Assembly (NCBI RefSeq): GCF_001553935.1
Contig: NZ_CP014232.1
Coordinates: 1,736,001 to 1,800,000 of the forward strand
Length of the DNA: 64,000 bases
Source: Actinomyces oris
Lineage (GTDB): Bacteria; Actinomycetota; Actinomycetes; Actinomycetales; Actinomycetaceae
Reading direction: 5' to 3'
The notes below the pieces were generated by a model. It was not told where the DNA came from, ran no database searches, and worked only from the letters and a program-made list of their open reading frames with translations. Shown one piece after another: positions 46,285 through 54,308 of the stretch (its first letter is position 1; each line of letters begins with the position of its first letter). Made by a program: the position numbers and the translations under genes.

Positions 46285-47051
46285 CCCAGCAGCCGCCCTC
46301 GCGCCCGCTCGGCGGCGAGGTCGTGCGCACCGGCCCGCCCGGCGAGGTCAGCCGCCCCGGCCGCGCCCGCCCCGCCCCGCGCCGCCCCTGGACCGGACAG
46401 GACTTCGTGTGGTGGCACACCGCCGCCGTCCTGACCGCCACCCGCCAGGGCCGCCGCCCCAACCCGGTCTCACCGACCATCGACCCCGTGCGCCCCGCCC
46501 TGGGATCCGGGGAGGTCATGCTGGCCACCTGCGACGCCGAGCTGCTCATGTGGCGGCGCGGGGACGCCACCTACAACCCCTCCCGGGGCTTCTTCCTGGC
46601 GGGCGGCCCCGTCGGCCTGGCCCTGACGGCCGCCTTCTTCGGTGGACAGGCCTACCTCAACCACCGACGGCGCCGCGCCGCCGAGGCCGACGCCGTCGAG
46701 AAATGGCGCCACCTGGCCGGCGCCCGCCTGACCGTGTCCACCCACGGCATCTACCTGGGCACGGGGGAGGGCGTCATGCCCATCTCCTACGCCGACATCC
46801 AGGAGGTCCAGCTCACCGCCACCGGTGAGATCGTCATCGCCGCCGCCAACGCCTCCGGATCGGTGCGCCTGAAGATCCGGGCCCAGTGGGCCGAGCTCGT
46901 CCTCATCCTGTGGTCGGTGCGCTACATGCCCGAGCACCCCCAGCTCATCGGGCGCACCTGGATCCCCGGCGACTGGCTCATCCACGCCGCCGCCCACGGC
47001 TACGACGTCGACACCACCCCCTGGCCCCAGGCACGCCCCGCCCTACCCTGA
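46281..47051 (+). CDS. Membrane protein with PH-like domain, unknown function
   Basis: A 256-residue protein. Residues 1-60 are Pro/Arg-rich. A hydrophobic segment GFFLAGGPVGLALTAAFFGG near 105-125 is followed by a basic patch NHRRRRAAEADAVEKW and a PH-like beta domain (RLTVSTHGIYLGTGEGVMPISYADIQEVQLTATGEIVI). Translation is coupled to the histidine phosphatase by a GTGA overlap. No specific role can be inferred. Confidence 0.7.
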   Translation: MTQQPPSRPLGGEVVRTGPPGEVSRPGRARPAPRRPWTGQDFVWWHTAAVLTATRQGRRPNPVSPTIDPVRPALGSGEVMLATCDAELLMWRRGDATYNPSRGFFLAGGPVGLALTAAFFGGQAYLNHRRRRAAEADAVEKWRHLAGARLTVSTHGIYLGTGEGVMPISYADIQEVQLTATGEIVIAAANASGSVRLKIRAQWAELVLILWSVRYMPEHPQLIGRTWIPGDWLIHAAAHGYDVDTTPWPQARPALP

Positions 47052-47097
47052 GGCCGGAGCGCCGAGACCGGGCCGGCGCGCACCCGGTGAGTGCTGG

Positions 47098-47532
47098 TCA
47101 GTGTGAGTCGGTCCCGGAGCGGTCGGTCCCGCCGGCCTCAGGATTCTCGTCAGCTCCGTCATTGCTGTCGTCGGGAGCGCCGGTGGGCTCTTGCGGGTGG
47201 TGCTTGCGACGACGGATGTCCTGCTCCAGGTCCCTGAGGAACTCCGGGTCGTCGTCGGGCGCCATGGGCCGAGGACGCTGCGGGCGACGGAAGGTCGTGC
47301 CCTCCTTGGAGGACCACACGGTGGGCTCGACGTAGCCGCCGCGCTCCTCAGCGGCCTTGACCCGCGAGAAGATGATCCAGGCGATCGGGCCGATGGTCGG
47401 GAACAGCACGACCAGGGTGATCCACAGGTACTTCGGCATCCGCGCCGGCATGCTCTCATCCGGCGTGCGTGCGCAGTCCAACAGGGCGTACAGCGTCAGA
47501 GCGAACACCAGGACGATGAGGACGATACGCAT
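47098..47532 (-). CDS. PLDc_N domain membrane protein
   Basis: A 144-residue protein with two helices: an N-terminal one (MRIVLIVLVFALTLYALLDCA) and a second (PKYLWITLVVLFPTIGPIAWIIF) separated by a short loop. This is the phospholipase D nuclease N-terminal domain architecture common in actinobacteria. The C-terminal half is charged and probably disordered (DPEFLRDLEQDIRRRKHH). It converges with the gene at 46281. Confidence 0.82.
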   Translation of the reverse strand: MRIVLIVLVFALTLYALLDCARTPDESMPARMPKYLWITLVVLFPTIGPIAWIIFSRVKAAEERGGYVEPTVWSSKEGTTFRRPQRPRPMAPDDDPEFLRDLEQDIRRRKHHPQEPTGAPDDSNDGADENPEAGGTDRSGTDSH

Positions 47533-47641
47533 GGTCCAACCCTAACCGAGCCGGAGAGCCCCGCAGACCCCTCACCTGCCCGAACCCTCTCGGCGCCCCC
47601 GCCTCATCCCCAGTCGGCCCGGGCCGTGGCACGATCGTGGG

Positions 47642-49006
47642 GTGCCCGCCCCGCCCGCCCTCCGCCTCCTGACCGGCGGAACCGCCCCCGACGACGTCGC
47701 CGCCCTGCGCACCGCCCTCGCCGAGCGTCTGGCCCTGCGCGGCCTGCTCACCAGCGCCGATGGCCGCCCCGCCCCCGCCGCCGAGGACGGGGAGGACCGG
47801 GCGGTCTCGCCGCTGCCGCTGCTCGTCCCCATTGCCCCCGGGGAGGACGAGGGGCAGGTCCGGTCCGACCTGGCCCGTCGCATCACCCGCGTCCCGGCAC
47901 GCACAGACCTCATCCTGCGCACGTCGGGCTCCACCACCGGTACCGGCCGACTCATCGCCATGAGCGCCGCCGCCCTCATGGCCTCCGCCCGGGCCACCCA
48001 CGCGCGCCTTGGCGGCCCGGGAACCTGGCTCCTGCCCCTGCCGGCCCACCACGTCGCCGGCCTGCAGATCCTCATCCGCTCCCTGGAGGCCGGAACCGAG
48101 CCCGTCGTGGTCGACACGAGCTCAGGATTCAGCCCCACGGCGCTCGCGGAGGCCCTGAGCTCGGCGCGTCGGTCCACCGGGGCGGCCGCCTCCCGGCTCT
48201 ACGTCTCCCTGGTCCCCACCCAACTGGTGCGCGTCCTGCAGGACCCGCAGGCCCGCCCGGCCCTGGCAGGAGCCGACGCCGTCCTCCTGGGCGGCGCCGC
48301 TGCCGACCCCGCGCTCCTGGACCGGGCCCGCGGGGCGGGCGTCACCGTGGTCACCACCTACGGCATGAGCGAGACCGGCGGGGGCTGCGTCTACAACGGC
48401 CACCCCCTGGAGGGGGTCGAGATCACCATCCAGGCCCCCGACGCCGCCGGCGCTGGCCGCATCCTCATCTCCGGTCCCGTCCTGGCCGAGGACTACCTCG
48501 ACACCCCCGGCCACAGCCCCGCAGGCAGTCCCAACGCCGGCGAGGGCTTCCACCGCAACGGCACCAGGCGAGTCCTGGCCACCTCCGACCGCGGCCGGCT
48601 GCACCCCGACGGGCGCCTGGAGGTCCTGGGCCGCCTGGACGACGTCATTATCACCGGGGGCGTCAAGGTCGAGCCCCGCCACGTGGAGGAGGCCCTCACC
48701 TGTATCGACGGCGTGGCCGAGGCCTGCGTCGTCGGCCTGTCCGACGAGCAGTGGGGAAGTGCCGTCGCCGCCGCCGTCGTGCTTGAACCGGACCGGCAGC
48801 CGGGCGGCCTGAAGCAGCTGGACGGCGCCGCCCTGCGCGAGGCCGCCCGTGCCCGGCTGGACGGCGCTCACGCCCCCAAACGGGTCCTCATCCTGGAGGC
48901 CCTGCCGTTGCGCCCCAGCGGGAAGGTCGACCGACGCGAGGTCGCCCGGCTCCTCGCCGCGACCACGACGGATGTGACCTCGGAGCTTTCTACACCAGAG
49001 CCCTGA
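47642..49006 (+). CDS. menE: o-Succinylbenzoate-CoA ligase (MenE-like)
   Basis: A 454-residue adenylate-forming ligase of the menaquinone pathway. The P-loop is LRTSGSTTGTGRLIAMS, the adenylate-binding motif TYGMSETGGGCVYNG, the hinge DRGRLHPDGRLEVLGRLDDVI, and the C-terminal lysine lies in LRPSGKVDRRE. The short N-domain is usual for actinobacterial MenE. A GTG start directly precedes the protein, no ribosome site is obvious. Its last 17 bases overlap the convergent pfkB-family gene. menA and menB lie within 11 kb. Confidence 0.9.
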   Translation: MPAPPALRLLTGGTAPDDVAALRTALAERLALRGLLTSADGRPAPAAEDGEDRAVSPLPLLVPIAPGEDEGQVRSDLARRITRVPARTDLILRTSGSTTGTGRLIAMSAAALMASARATHARLGGPGTWLLPLPAHHVAGLQILIRSLEAGTEPVVVDTSSGFSPTALAEALSSARRSTGAAASRLYVSLVPTQLVRVLQDPQARPALAGADAVLLGGAAADPALLDRARGAGVTVVTTYGMSETGGGCVYNGHPLEGVEITIQAPDAAGAGRILISGPVLAEDYLDTPGHSPAGSPNAGEGFHRNGTRRVLATSDRGRLHPDGRLEVLGRLDDVIITGGVKVEPRHVEEALTCIDGVAEACVVGLSDEQWGSAVAAAVVLEPDRQPGGLKQLDGAALREAARARLDGAHAPKRVLILEALPLRPSGKVDRREVARLLAATTTDVTSELSTPEP

Positions 49007-49922
49007 TCTCCGCCTCACTCGGGCAGGTGGCCGGGCCGAAGTGCGTCGTGGTCAAGGCTCCGGCCACATTCGCCCAGCGCAGCGCCGTCGTCAGGTCGAC
49101 GCCCCGGGCCAGGGCCGCGGCCAGGACACCGGAGTGCGCGTCACCGGCCCCGTTGGTGTCCACCGGCGTCACCGGGATGCTTGGGGTATGACGCGCCGCG
49201 CCGCCGTCGGAGAACCAGGAGCCCTGCTCCCCGGCCCGCACCAGCACGGTTCCGAGCCGCCCCGATAGCGCCTCGCAGACGCCGGCGTGGTCACCGGCCT
49301 CCACCCGCAGCTCCAGGCGGTCTGCGAGCAGCCCGGCCTCACGCTCATTGAGCGACCAGACGGGCCCCAGCGCACCGAGGTGCTCCAGCGAGCTCATGGG
49401 GACCGAACCAACCATGGGGGAGACGTCGAACAGCGCCGTGCACCCCGCTCGGGCCTCGGTCAGTCTCCCGGCCAACCGCTCCAGCGCCACCCTGGAGGCC
49501 TCATCAGCCAGGGAGTAGCCGGAGAGGTAGACGACGTCGTCGCCACTCACCTCCAGGTGGTCGAAGGCATCCACCGGACCACGAGTCTCGGCCCCGCAGG
49601 TGGAGATGAAGGTGCGCTCGGCCCTCGCATCGGTCATGGCCACGCAGTAGCCCTGGTCGCCGGCTGCGACCGGGCCGACATGATCCACCCCGATCTCCTC
49701 CAGGGCCCGCCGGGCCGCCTCGGCGAAGGGCCCCTCGCCCAGCGGCCCCGCATACAGGGTCTCGACACCCATCCGGCGGGCGGCGGCCAGCACGTTGAAG
49801 CCACCACCGACCGCCATGGAGGACTCGTCGGCGAACACGTCACCGCCGGGCTCGGGAATCGCCTCGATGCGCAAAGTCAGGTCAATGACGACCTGGCCGG
49901 TGTGAATGACCCGACCCATCAT
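48990..49922 (-). CDS. PfkB-family carbohydrate kinase
   Basis: A 310-residue ribokinase-like kinase. GGGFNVLAAARRMGVETLYAG is PfkB signature 1, and VDTNGAGDAHSGVLAAAL is signature 2, holding the catalytic aspartate and anion hole. The N-terminal lid carries the motif VIDLTLRIEAIPEPGGDV. Its start overlaps the stop of an ADP-ribosylglycohydrolase gene (ATGA). The two proteins are found together in operons for nucleoside or ADP-ribose-derived sugar salvage, so a ribosyl substrate is inferred. ATG pairs at 49922/49919; the first is chosen for the overlap. Confidence 0.88.
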   Translation of the reverse strand: MMGRVIHTGQVVIDLTLRIEAIPEPGGDVFADESSMAVGGGFNVLAAARRMGVETLYAGPLGEGPFAEAARRALEEIGVDHVGPVAAGDQGYCVAMTDARAERTFISTCGAETRGPVDAFDHLEVSGDDVVYLSGYSLADEASRVALERLAGRLTEARAGCTALFDVSPMVGSVPMSSLEHLGALGPVWSLNEREAGLLADRLELRVEAGDHAGVCEALSGRLGTVLVRAGEQGSWFSDGGAARHTPSIPVTPVDTNGAGDAHSGVLAAALARGVDLTTALRWANVAGALTTTHFGPATCPSEAEIRALV

Positions 49923-51016
49923 GGCCGCCTCTGCTCCGGAGCGTCTTGCTGACAGCGCCCGCCGCCGCGAAGCGCCAGAAGCGCATCACAGACCGGCTCG
50001 AGCCGCAGGCCGGAGCGCTCCAGCACTCGATCGACCAGCTCAACAGGAAGAAGATGGGGCGCGTTCGCCCCCAGGACCGCACCGGCCATCGCGGCAATGG
50101 TGTCAGTATCTCCCCCGAGCCCAGCGGCGAAGCACAGTCCCTCCAGGGGCCGCTGCGCGAACTCCCGCACGATCACCAGCGCGCAGGGGACCGACTCGGC
50201 CGACTCCACCGAGGTTCCGACGTAGGTGCGCAGATGCTCGGCCAGGGCCTCCCCGTGCAGGCCGCGACTCGTCTCCAGGGCCAGCCGGGTGCGGGCGGCA
50301 ACGGAGGCCTTCTCCGTCCAATGGCCAGCCTCGGGGTGGGCGGCCACGAAGTCCAACGCCGCCCCCAACGCACCCGCCGCGTCGACGCCGTCGATGGCCG
50401 CGCTGACCGCTGCGGCGAGGAGACCTGCGGCCTCGAAGCCCTGCCGGGTGTCGTGGGTGACCAGGCAGGAGGCCTGAACGGCCCGGGCCAGCGCGTCGCC
50501 GTGGGCATTCACGGAGAAGACGATGCCCACCGGGGCCACCCGCATCGCGGCGCCGTTGGTGGTGCCCTGTCTGCCGGTGCAGTGCGGGTCTGCCCCGGCG
50601 CGCACCCGCTCCAGAGCGAGCTTGGTGGAGGGTCCCAGCAGGTCCAGGGACCCACGGGCGCGCATATCGTCCTCCCAGCGCAGGAGGGCATCGGCGAGCT
50701 GGTGGGGGTCGATGCGGCCGCCACCGTCGATGAGGAGACCGGCCAGGATGAGAGCCTGCTCGGTGTCATCCGTGACGGTGCCGGCAGGTACTGAGGGGGC
50801 GATGGGCTGCTCGGCGACGGCGTCTCTCAGCCCGGTGATCTCGCCGTAGCACCGGCGGATCTGTGCCGGGCTCATCGACTGGGTGGGCATCCCCAGTGCG
50901 TCGCCCAGGGCCAGCCCGGTCAGCGCTCCCAGGGCGCGTTCGCGTGCCGGGGGCTCAGCCGCCACGGGCCCAGGCATGGGTGAAGGAGTGCGAGGGCGGG
51001 GATCGGGCTGTCTCAC
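49919..51016 (-). CDS. ADP-ribosylglycohydrolase family protein
   Basis: A 365-residue all-helical hydrolase. GLALGDALGMPTQ opens the domain, GTVTDDTEQAL carries the first metal-binding acidic cluster, and GLGGDTDTIAAMAGAVLGA the second, so both magnesium sites are present. The family cleaves N- or O-glycosidic bonds of ADP-ribose adducts or related compounds. It is translationally coupled to a PfkB kinase. GTG at 51016 is preceded by AAGGA; an ATG 13 codons inside is possible. Divergent from menA. Confidence 0.9.
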   Translation of the reverse strand: MRQPDPRPRTPSPMPGPVAAEPPARERALGALTGLALGDALGMPTQSMSPAQIRRCYGEITGLRDAVAEQPIAPSVPAGTVTDDTEQALILAGLLIDGGGRIDPHQLADALLRWEDDMRARGSLDLLGPSTKLALERVRAGADPHCTGRQGTTNGAAMRVAPVGIVFSVNAHGDALARAVQASCLVTHDTRQGFEAAGLLAAAVSAAIDGVDAAGALGAALDFVAAHPEAGHWTEKASVAARTRLALETSRGLHGEALAEHLRTYVGTSVESAESVPCALVIVREFAQRPLEGLCFAAGLGGDTDTIAAMAGAVLGANAPHLLPVELVDRVLERSGLRLEPVCDALLALRGGGRCQQDAPEQRRP

Positions 51017-51155
51017 GGAGGTCCTTCTGGCGATCGCGGTGCCGGTTGCCTCACCGGCCGAGGTGTGTCTCAGGCACTCGCACCGGTGAGGGCCACGGCG
51101 CTGGTAGGGTCACTGCCGCCTACCCTAGAGGACTGCGAGAGAATCGGAGGAAGCC

Positions 51156-52136
51156 GTGAGCGGCGAGAACGGCGAACACGCGCAGGACAGCGGCCCCCGC
51201 GCCACCAGCTGGGGGGAGGTGGTGCGACTGCGCACCCTGCCGGCCGCCGTCGCCCCCGTCATCCTGGGCGCCGGGGCAGCCGCCGCGATGGGGGAGCTCT
51301 CAGTGCTGCGGAGCCTGCTGGCCGCGGGCGTGGCCCTGGCGCTGCAGATCGGCTGCAACCTGGCCAATGACTACTCCGACGGCGTGCGAGGCACCGACGA
51401 CGATCGCACCGGGCCGCCGCGACTGACCGCCTCCGGGCAGGTCGCCCCCCGCACCGTCAAGCTCGCCGCCTTCGGCTGCTTCGGGATCGGAGCCCTCCTG
51501 GGCCTGGCACTCGTGGTCCTCAGCGGCCAGTGGTGGCTGCTCGCCGTCGGCGCCGCAGCGATCGCGGCCGCCTGGTTCTACACCGGAGGCTCCCACCCCT
51601 ACGGCTACGCCGGCCTGGGGGAGGTCTTCGTCTTCGTCTTCTTCGGCCTGGTGGCCACGGTGGGCACCACCTACGTCCAGGCCGGCACGGTCCCGGGGTG
51701 GCTGTGGCCCTCGGCCTGCGGGATCGGACTGCTCGCCTGCTCCCTGCTCATGGTCAACAACCTGCGCGACATCGACACCGATCCCGCCCACGGCAAGATG
51801 ACCCTGGCGGTCCGCCTGGGGGAGACGGGTGCCCGGCACGCCTTCTCCCTCATGCTTCACGTGCCTCTGCTGCTGGGGGCCGTCGCCCTGGTGTGGGCGC
51901 GCGAGACCGGATCGGCCAGCCCCGTCGACGGCGGCGGGCACATCAGCCCGCTGCTGACCCTGGTCATCGCGCTGGCGGCGCCGCTCCTGCTCCTGCCACT
52001 GGTGCGGCGGGCCACCGCGCCGGTGCGCTCCGGCGCCCGGGGGCGCGATCTTATTGCCTCCCTGCGTGACGCCGGCCTGCTGGAGCTGGTCTACGGCGTC
52101 GTCTTCGCCGCCGCCACCGTCATCATCACCCTGTGA
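51156..52136 (+). CDS. menA: 1,4-Dihydroxy-2-naphthoate polyprenyltransferase
   Basis: A 326-residue membrane prenyltransferase of menaquinone synthesis with about nine helices. The first aspartate-rich motif is NLANDYSDGVRGTDDDR, the second VNNLRDIDTDPAHGKMTLAVRLG, and the N-terminus WGEVVRLRTLPAAVAPVILGAG is typical of MenA. GTG at 51156 follows GGAGGAAG. The downstream hypothetical gene starts 18 bases later, so they may share a transcript. Confidence 0.95.
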   Translation: MSGENGEHAQDSGPRATSWGEVVRLRTLPAAVAPVILGAGAAAAMGELSVLRSLLAAGVALALQIGCNLANDYSDGVRGTDDDRTGPPRLTASGQVAPRTVKLAAFGCFGIGALLGLALVVLSGQWWLLAVGAAAIAAAWFYTGGSHPYGYAGLGEVFVFVFFGLVATVGTTYVQAGTVPGWLWPSACGIGLLACSLLMVNNLRDIDTDPAHGKMTLAVRLGETGARHAFSLMLHVPLLLGAVALVWARETGSASPVDGGGHISPLLTLVIALAAPLLLLPLVRRATAPVRSGARGRDLIASLRDAGLLELVYGVVFAAATVIITL

Positions 52137-52154
52137 GCCCGGGGCGGGGCGGAC

Positions 52155-52937
52155 GTGGACCACACGAGTCGAGACCTCGAGCGGTCAACGAAGTACATCG
52201 AGTGGGTACCCGTTCCGGCGCGCTGGATCGAGCGACGCTTCCTCGTCTTCACCGCGCTGCGCAACCCGGGATACATCCTCCTCCATCTCTTCTTGTTCCC
52301 GTTCCTGACCATGACCGCAGGATTCGCCGCCGAATTTCTTCTGGCGGCTACGGGGGCGTCCAACCAGACCATGACGGGCGCCTATGTCCTCGGTGGCCTG
52401 GTCGTGGCCGCTTTCATCGCCTACCGACTGCTGAGCTTCACCGTGTTCAACGCCTCGGGCGTGCACATCTTCCGGTTCATCGGATGCTGGTGGTGGCAGA
52501 CCGACATCCCCTGGGTGGCCTTTCGTGAGACGGCGCGTGTGAACCTTGACATGGGGCTCCGCACGAGCAGCGGCTTGACTCCTCCCGATACGCACAACCT
52601 GGCGCTGCATCTGACGACCATGGAGGAGTGGGCCGGGTTCGTCGAGGCCGGGGTGGGTCAGGGCGATCGCTCTGTTCCGGTGGCGGGCCTCCCGCGGAGG
52701 GACCGTCTGGCGCTGGCCGAGGCCTTCGAAGCGCAGCACTACTCCTGGCCGCTGGACGACGCATCGACGATCGTTCCAGGATTCGTGCGCCAGTCTCACC
52801 CCGATGGGCGGCGTCAGGAGGCTCAGGAGCGCATCGCCCGCGACTGGCGCGCCCTCATCGAGTGGGCGGAGCAGAAGCAGTACCTGCCCAGGCGGCTCTA
52901 CCCCTTCGAGTCCTACCCGGGCTTTCTTCCCTGGTAG
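52155..52937 (+). CDS. Hypothetical membrane protein
   Basis: About 260 residues, no recognised family. Two hydrophobic segments (NPGYILLHLFLFPFLTMTAGF and GAYVLGGLVVAAFIAYRLL) sit in the first 95 residues. They are followed by a soluble domain, with FNASGVHIFRFIGCWWWQTDIPW near the start and a Trp/Tyr-rich end (YPFESYPGFLPW). The early part WVPVPARWIERRFLVF is aromatic-rich. GTG at 52155 is the only upstream start, 18 bases after menA. Its function cannot be inferred. Confidence 0.65.
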   Translation: MDHTSRDLERSTKYIEWVPVPARWIERRFLVFTALRNPGYILLHLFLFPFLTMTAGFAAEFLLAATGASNQTMTGAYVLGGLVVAAFIAYRLLSFTVFNASGVHIFRFIGCWWWQTDIPWVAFRETARVNLDMGLRTSSGLTPPDTHNLALHLTTMEEWAGFVEAGVGQGDRSVPVAGLPRRDRLALAEAFEAQHYSWPLDDASTIVPGFVRQSHPDGRRQEAQERIARDWRALIEWAEQKQYLPRRLYPFESYPGFLPW

Positions 52938-53003
52938 ATCGGACCTCACGACCCACGGGACCTGCGTATGGAGCCGGCGACCTCCCCGTGACATGCACCG
53001 CAT

Positions 53004-53100
53004 GAGGGTCGGGATCCACTGGTCGGGGGTTGTGTGTACTGCACGAAGGTCCCGCCTACCTGCAGTACACCCGACCCTCCTCCAGTAGCCCCCGACCCTC
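53004..53100. repeat. Nested inverted repeats
   Basis: Outer arms GAGGGTCGGG (53004-53013) and CCCGACCCTC (53091-53100), inner arms GTGTACTGCA (53034-53043) and TGCAGTACAC (53061-53070), all perfect. A further GGTCGGGGG (53021-53029) can pair with CCCCCGACC (53089-53097), so alternative folds exist. It lies between a hypothetical gene and a YagU remnant. Confidence 0.6.
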
Positions 53101-53160
53101 GTGGAGTACTGGCGGACGCCGACCGCCGCACCGATGAGAGACGAGCCAGACCTTGAGGGC

Positions 53161-53373
53161 TCAGCGGGCCGGTTCGGCGTCGAGCGGAACCCACGGGTCG
53201 GGCTGGTGGGTGATGCGGTTGCGCACGTCCCGACGCACGAGCTCAATCGACCACAACCAGATGACGTGCCCCAGCGCCTCGGAGAAGTGCTCCGCCCAGG
53301 TCTGCCCACCGGCGACCCACGGGAAGAGTGAGAGACCGGGCCGGTGGACGGCTTGCAGATCGAACGGTGTCTT
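53161..53373 (-). pseudogene. C-terminal remnant of a YagU (DUF1440) family protein
   Basis: A minus-strand frame of 70 codons with no start codon ends [19 protein letters not shown] then [12 protein letters not shown] and a stop, which matches the conserved C-terminus of YagU (typically GHxxWxWSIExxRRDxRNRITHEPDP). The preceding KTPFDL also fits the family. The N-terminal two thirds, including the membrane helices, are missing; upstream sequence shows no similarity in any frame. This is a truncated gene. Confidence 0.6.
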
Positions 53374-53501
53374 AGTCGTCCGTTGTCCACCGGCCCGGCC
53401 TCCCGGAAGCCTGGCACGGGAAGCGGCCGGGCCGCAACGTCGTCATGATCCCCTCGCTCGCCCCGTTGCGCCGTGGTTCGGCCGACGTCGAACCGTGGAG
53501 A

Positions 53502-53551
53502 AAAGCCGGCGAGGGCCTCGCCGCAGCCATTGCTGCCACGAGGCCCTCGCC
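53502..53551 (-). terminator. Rho-independent terminator of the Gln/Gly-rich lipoprotein
   Basis: GGCGAGGGCCTCG and CGAGGCCCTCGCC form a perfect 13-base stem. On the minus strand it is followed by GGCTTTTCTCC, giving a U-tract 26 bases past the lipoprotein stop. Confidence 0.75.
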
Positions 53552-53576
53552 AGACGGATAACGCAGGTCTACCGGC

Positions 53577-54083
53577 TCAGTTGCCGCCGCCCTGCTGGGT
53601 ACCGGCGCTGCTATCCGCACCGCCCTGCTGCTGGCCGCCAGGCTGCTGCTGGCCCTCGCCACCCTGCTGCTGACCGGGCTGCTGACCGCCGGGCTGGTTG
53701 TCGCCCTGAATGGAGCCACCCTGCTGCTGACCACCCTGCTGGGTGTCACCGCCGGGCTGCTGGCCTCCCTGCTGGGTGCCTGCGCTGCTGTCCGCACCGC
53801 CCTGCTGACCGGGCTGCTGACCACCCTGCTGGGTGTCACCGCCCTGCTTCTGACCCTGGGGGATGGTGGGCTGGGCGCTTCCGCCGGTGGCGCCACCGGT
53901 GGCTTTGCTGTCAGCGCTGGGCGTGGCAGCACCGCCGTCGCTGGTCTTGCCCGCGGTCTGGTTGGTGGCCGGAGTGGTCGAGTCGCTCGAACCGGAGCCC
54001 GAGCAGGCCGCCAGACCGAGGCCGGCGGTGACGATGAGGAGCGAGGTGGCGAGGGTCTTGGCACGTGTAGCGGTGAATCGCAT
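53577..54083 (-). CDS. Gln/Gly-rich low-complexity lipoprotein
   Basis: A 168-residue protein. A signal peptide ends in lipobox LAAC (Cys27), so the protein is probably anchored outside. Residues 60-168 are almost entirely Gln, Gly, Pro, Asp and Thr in degenerate repeats: GGADSSAGTQQGG occurs twice, and GGDTQQGGQQ and PGQQ recur. No folded domain is apparent. It is divergent from dipZ, 225 bases apart. In mycobacteria dipZ neighbours encode exported antigens; this protein is not related to them by sequence. Confidence 0.78.
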   Translation of the reverse strand: MRFTATRAKTLATSLLIVTAGLGLAACSGSGSSDSTTPATNQTAGKTSDGGAATPSADSKATGGATGGSAQPTIPQGQKQGGDTQQGGQQPGQQGGADSSAGTQQGGQQPGGDTQQGGQQQGGSIQGDNQPGGQQPGQQQGGEGQQQPGGQQQGGADSSAGTQQGGGN

Positions 54084-54308
54084 GAGATCTCCTATGCGGT
54101 TGCTGGTGCAGTGTCAGTGCGGGATGGCCCGCTCTTGCGGATCCGGAGACGCCGTCGTCCATGGAGCTCGAGAAAGAACCCGACGACGCCCGTCATGAGT
54201 GATGATCGTCATAGACGGCTATGCGGTTGTTCGGCAATCCCCGTTGCCGATGGCTCCGAACCTCTTTCGAGACTAGCAACAAGAAACTGACCGAAAGGGT
54301 GAAGTATC

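Noticed and set aside
53577..54083. Gln/Gly repeats considered as a collagen-like or prion-like surface protein
   Set aside because: No Gly-X-Y periodicity or sortase motif; only a lipobox and degenerate repeats can be supported.
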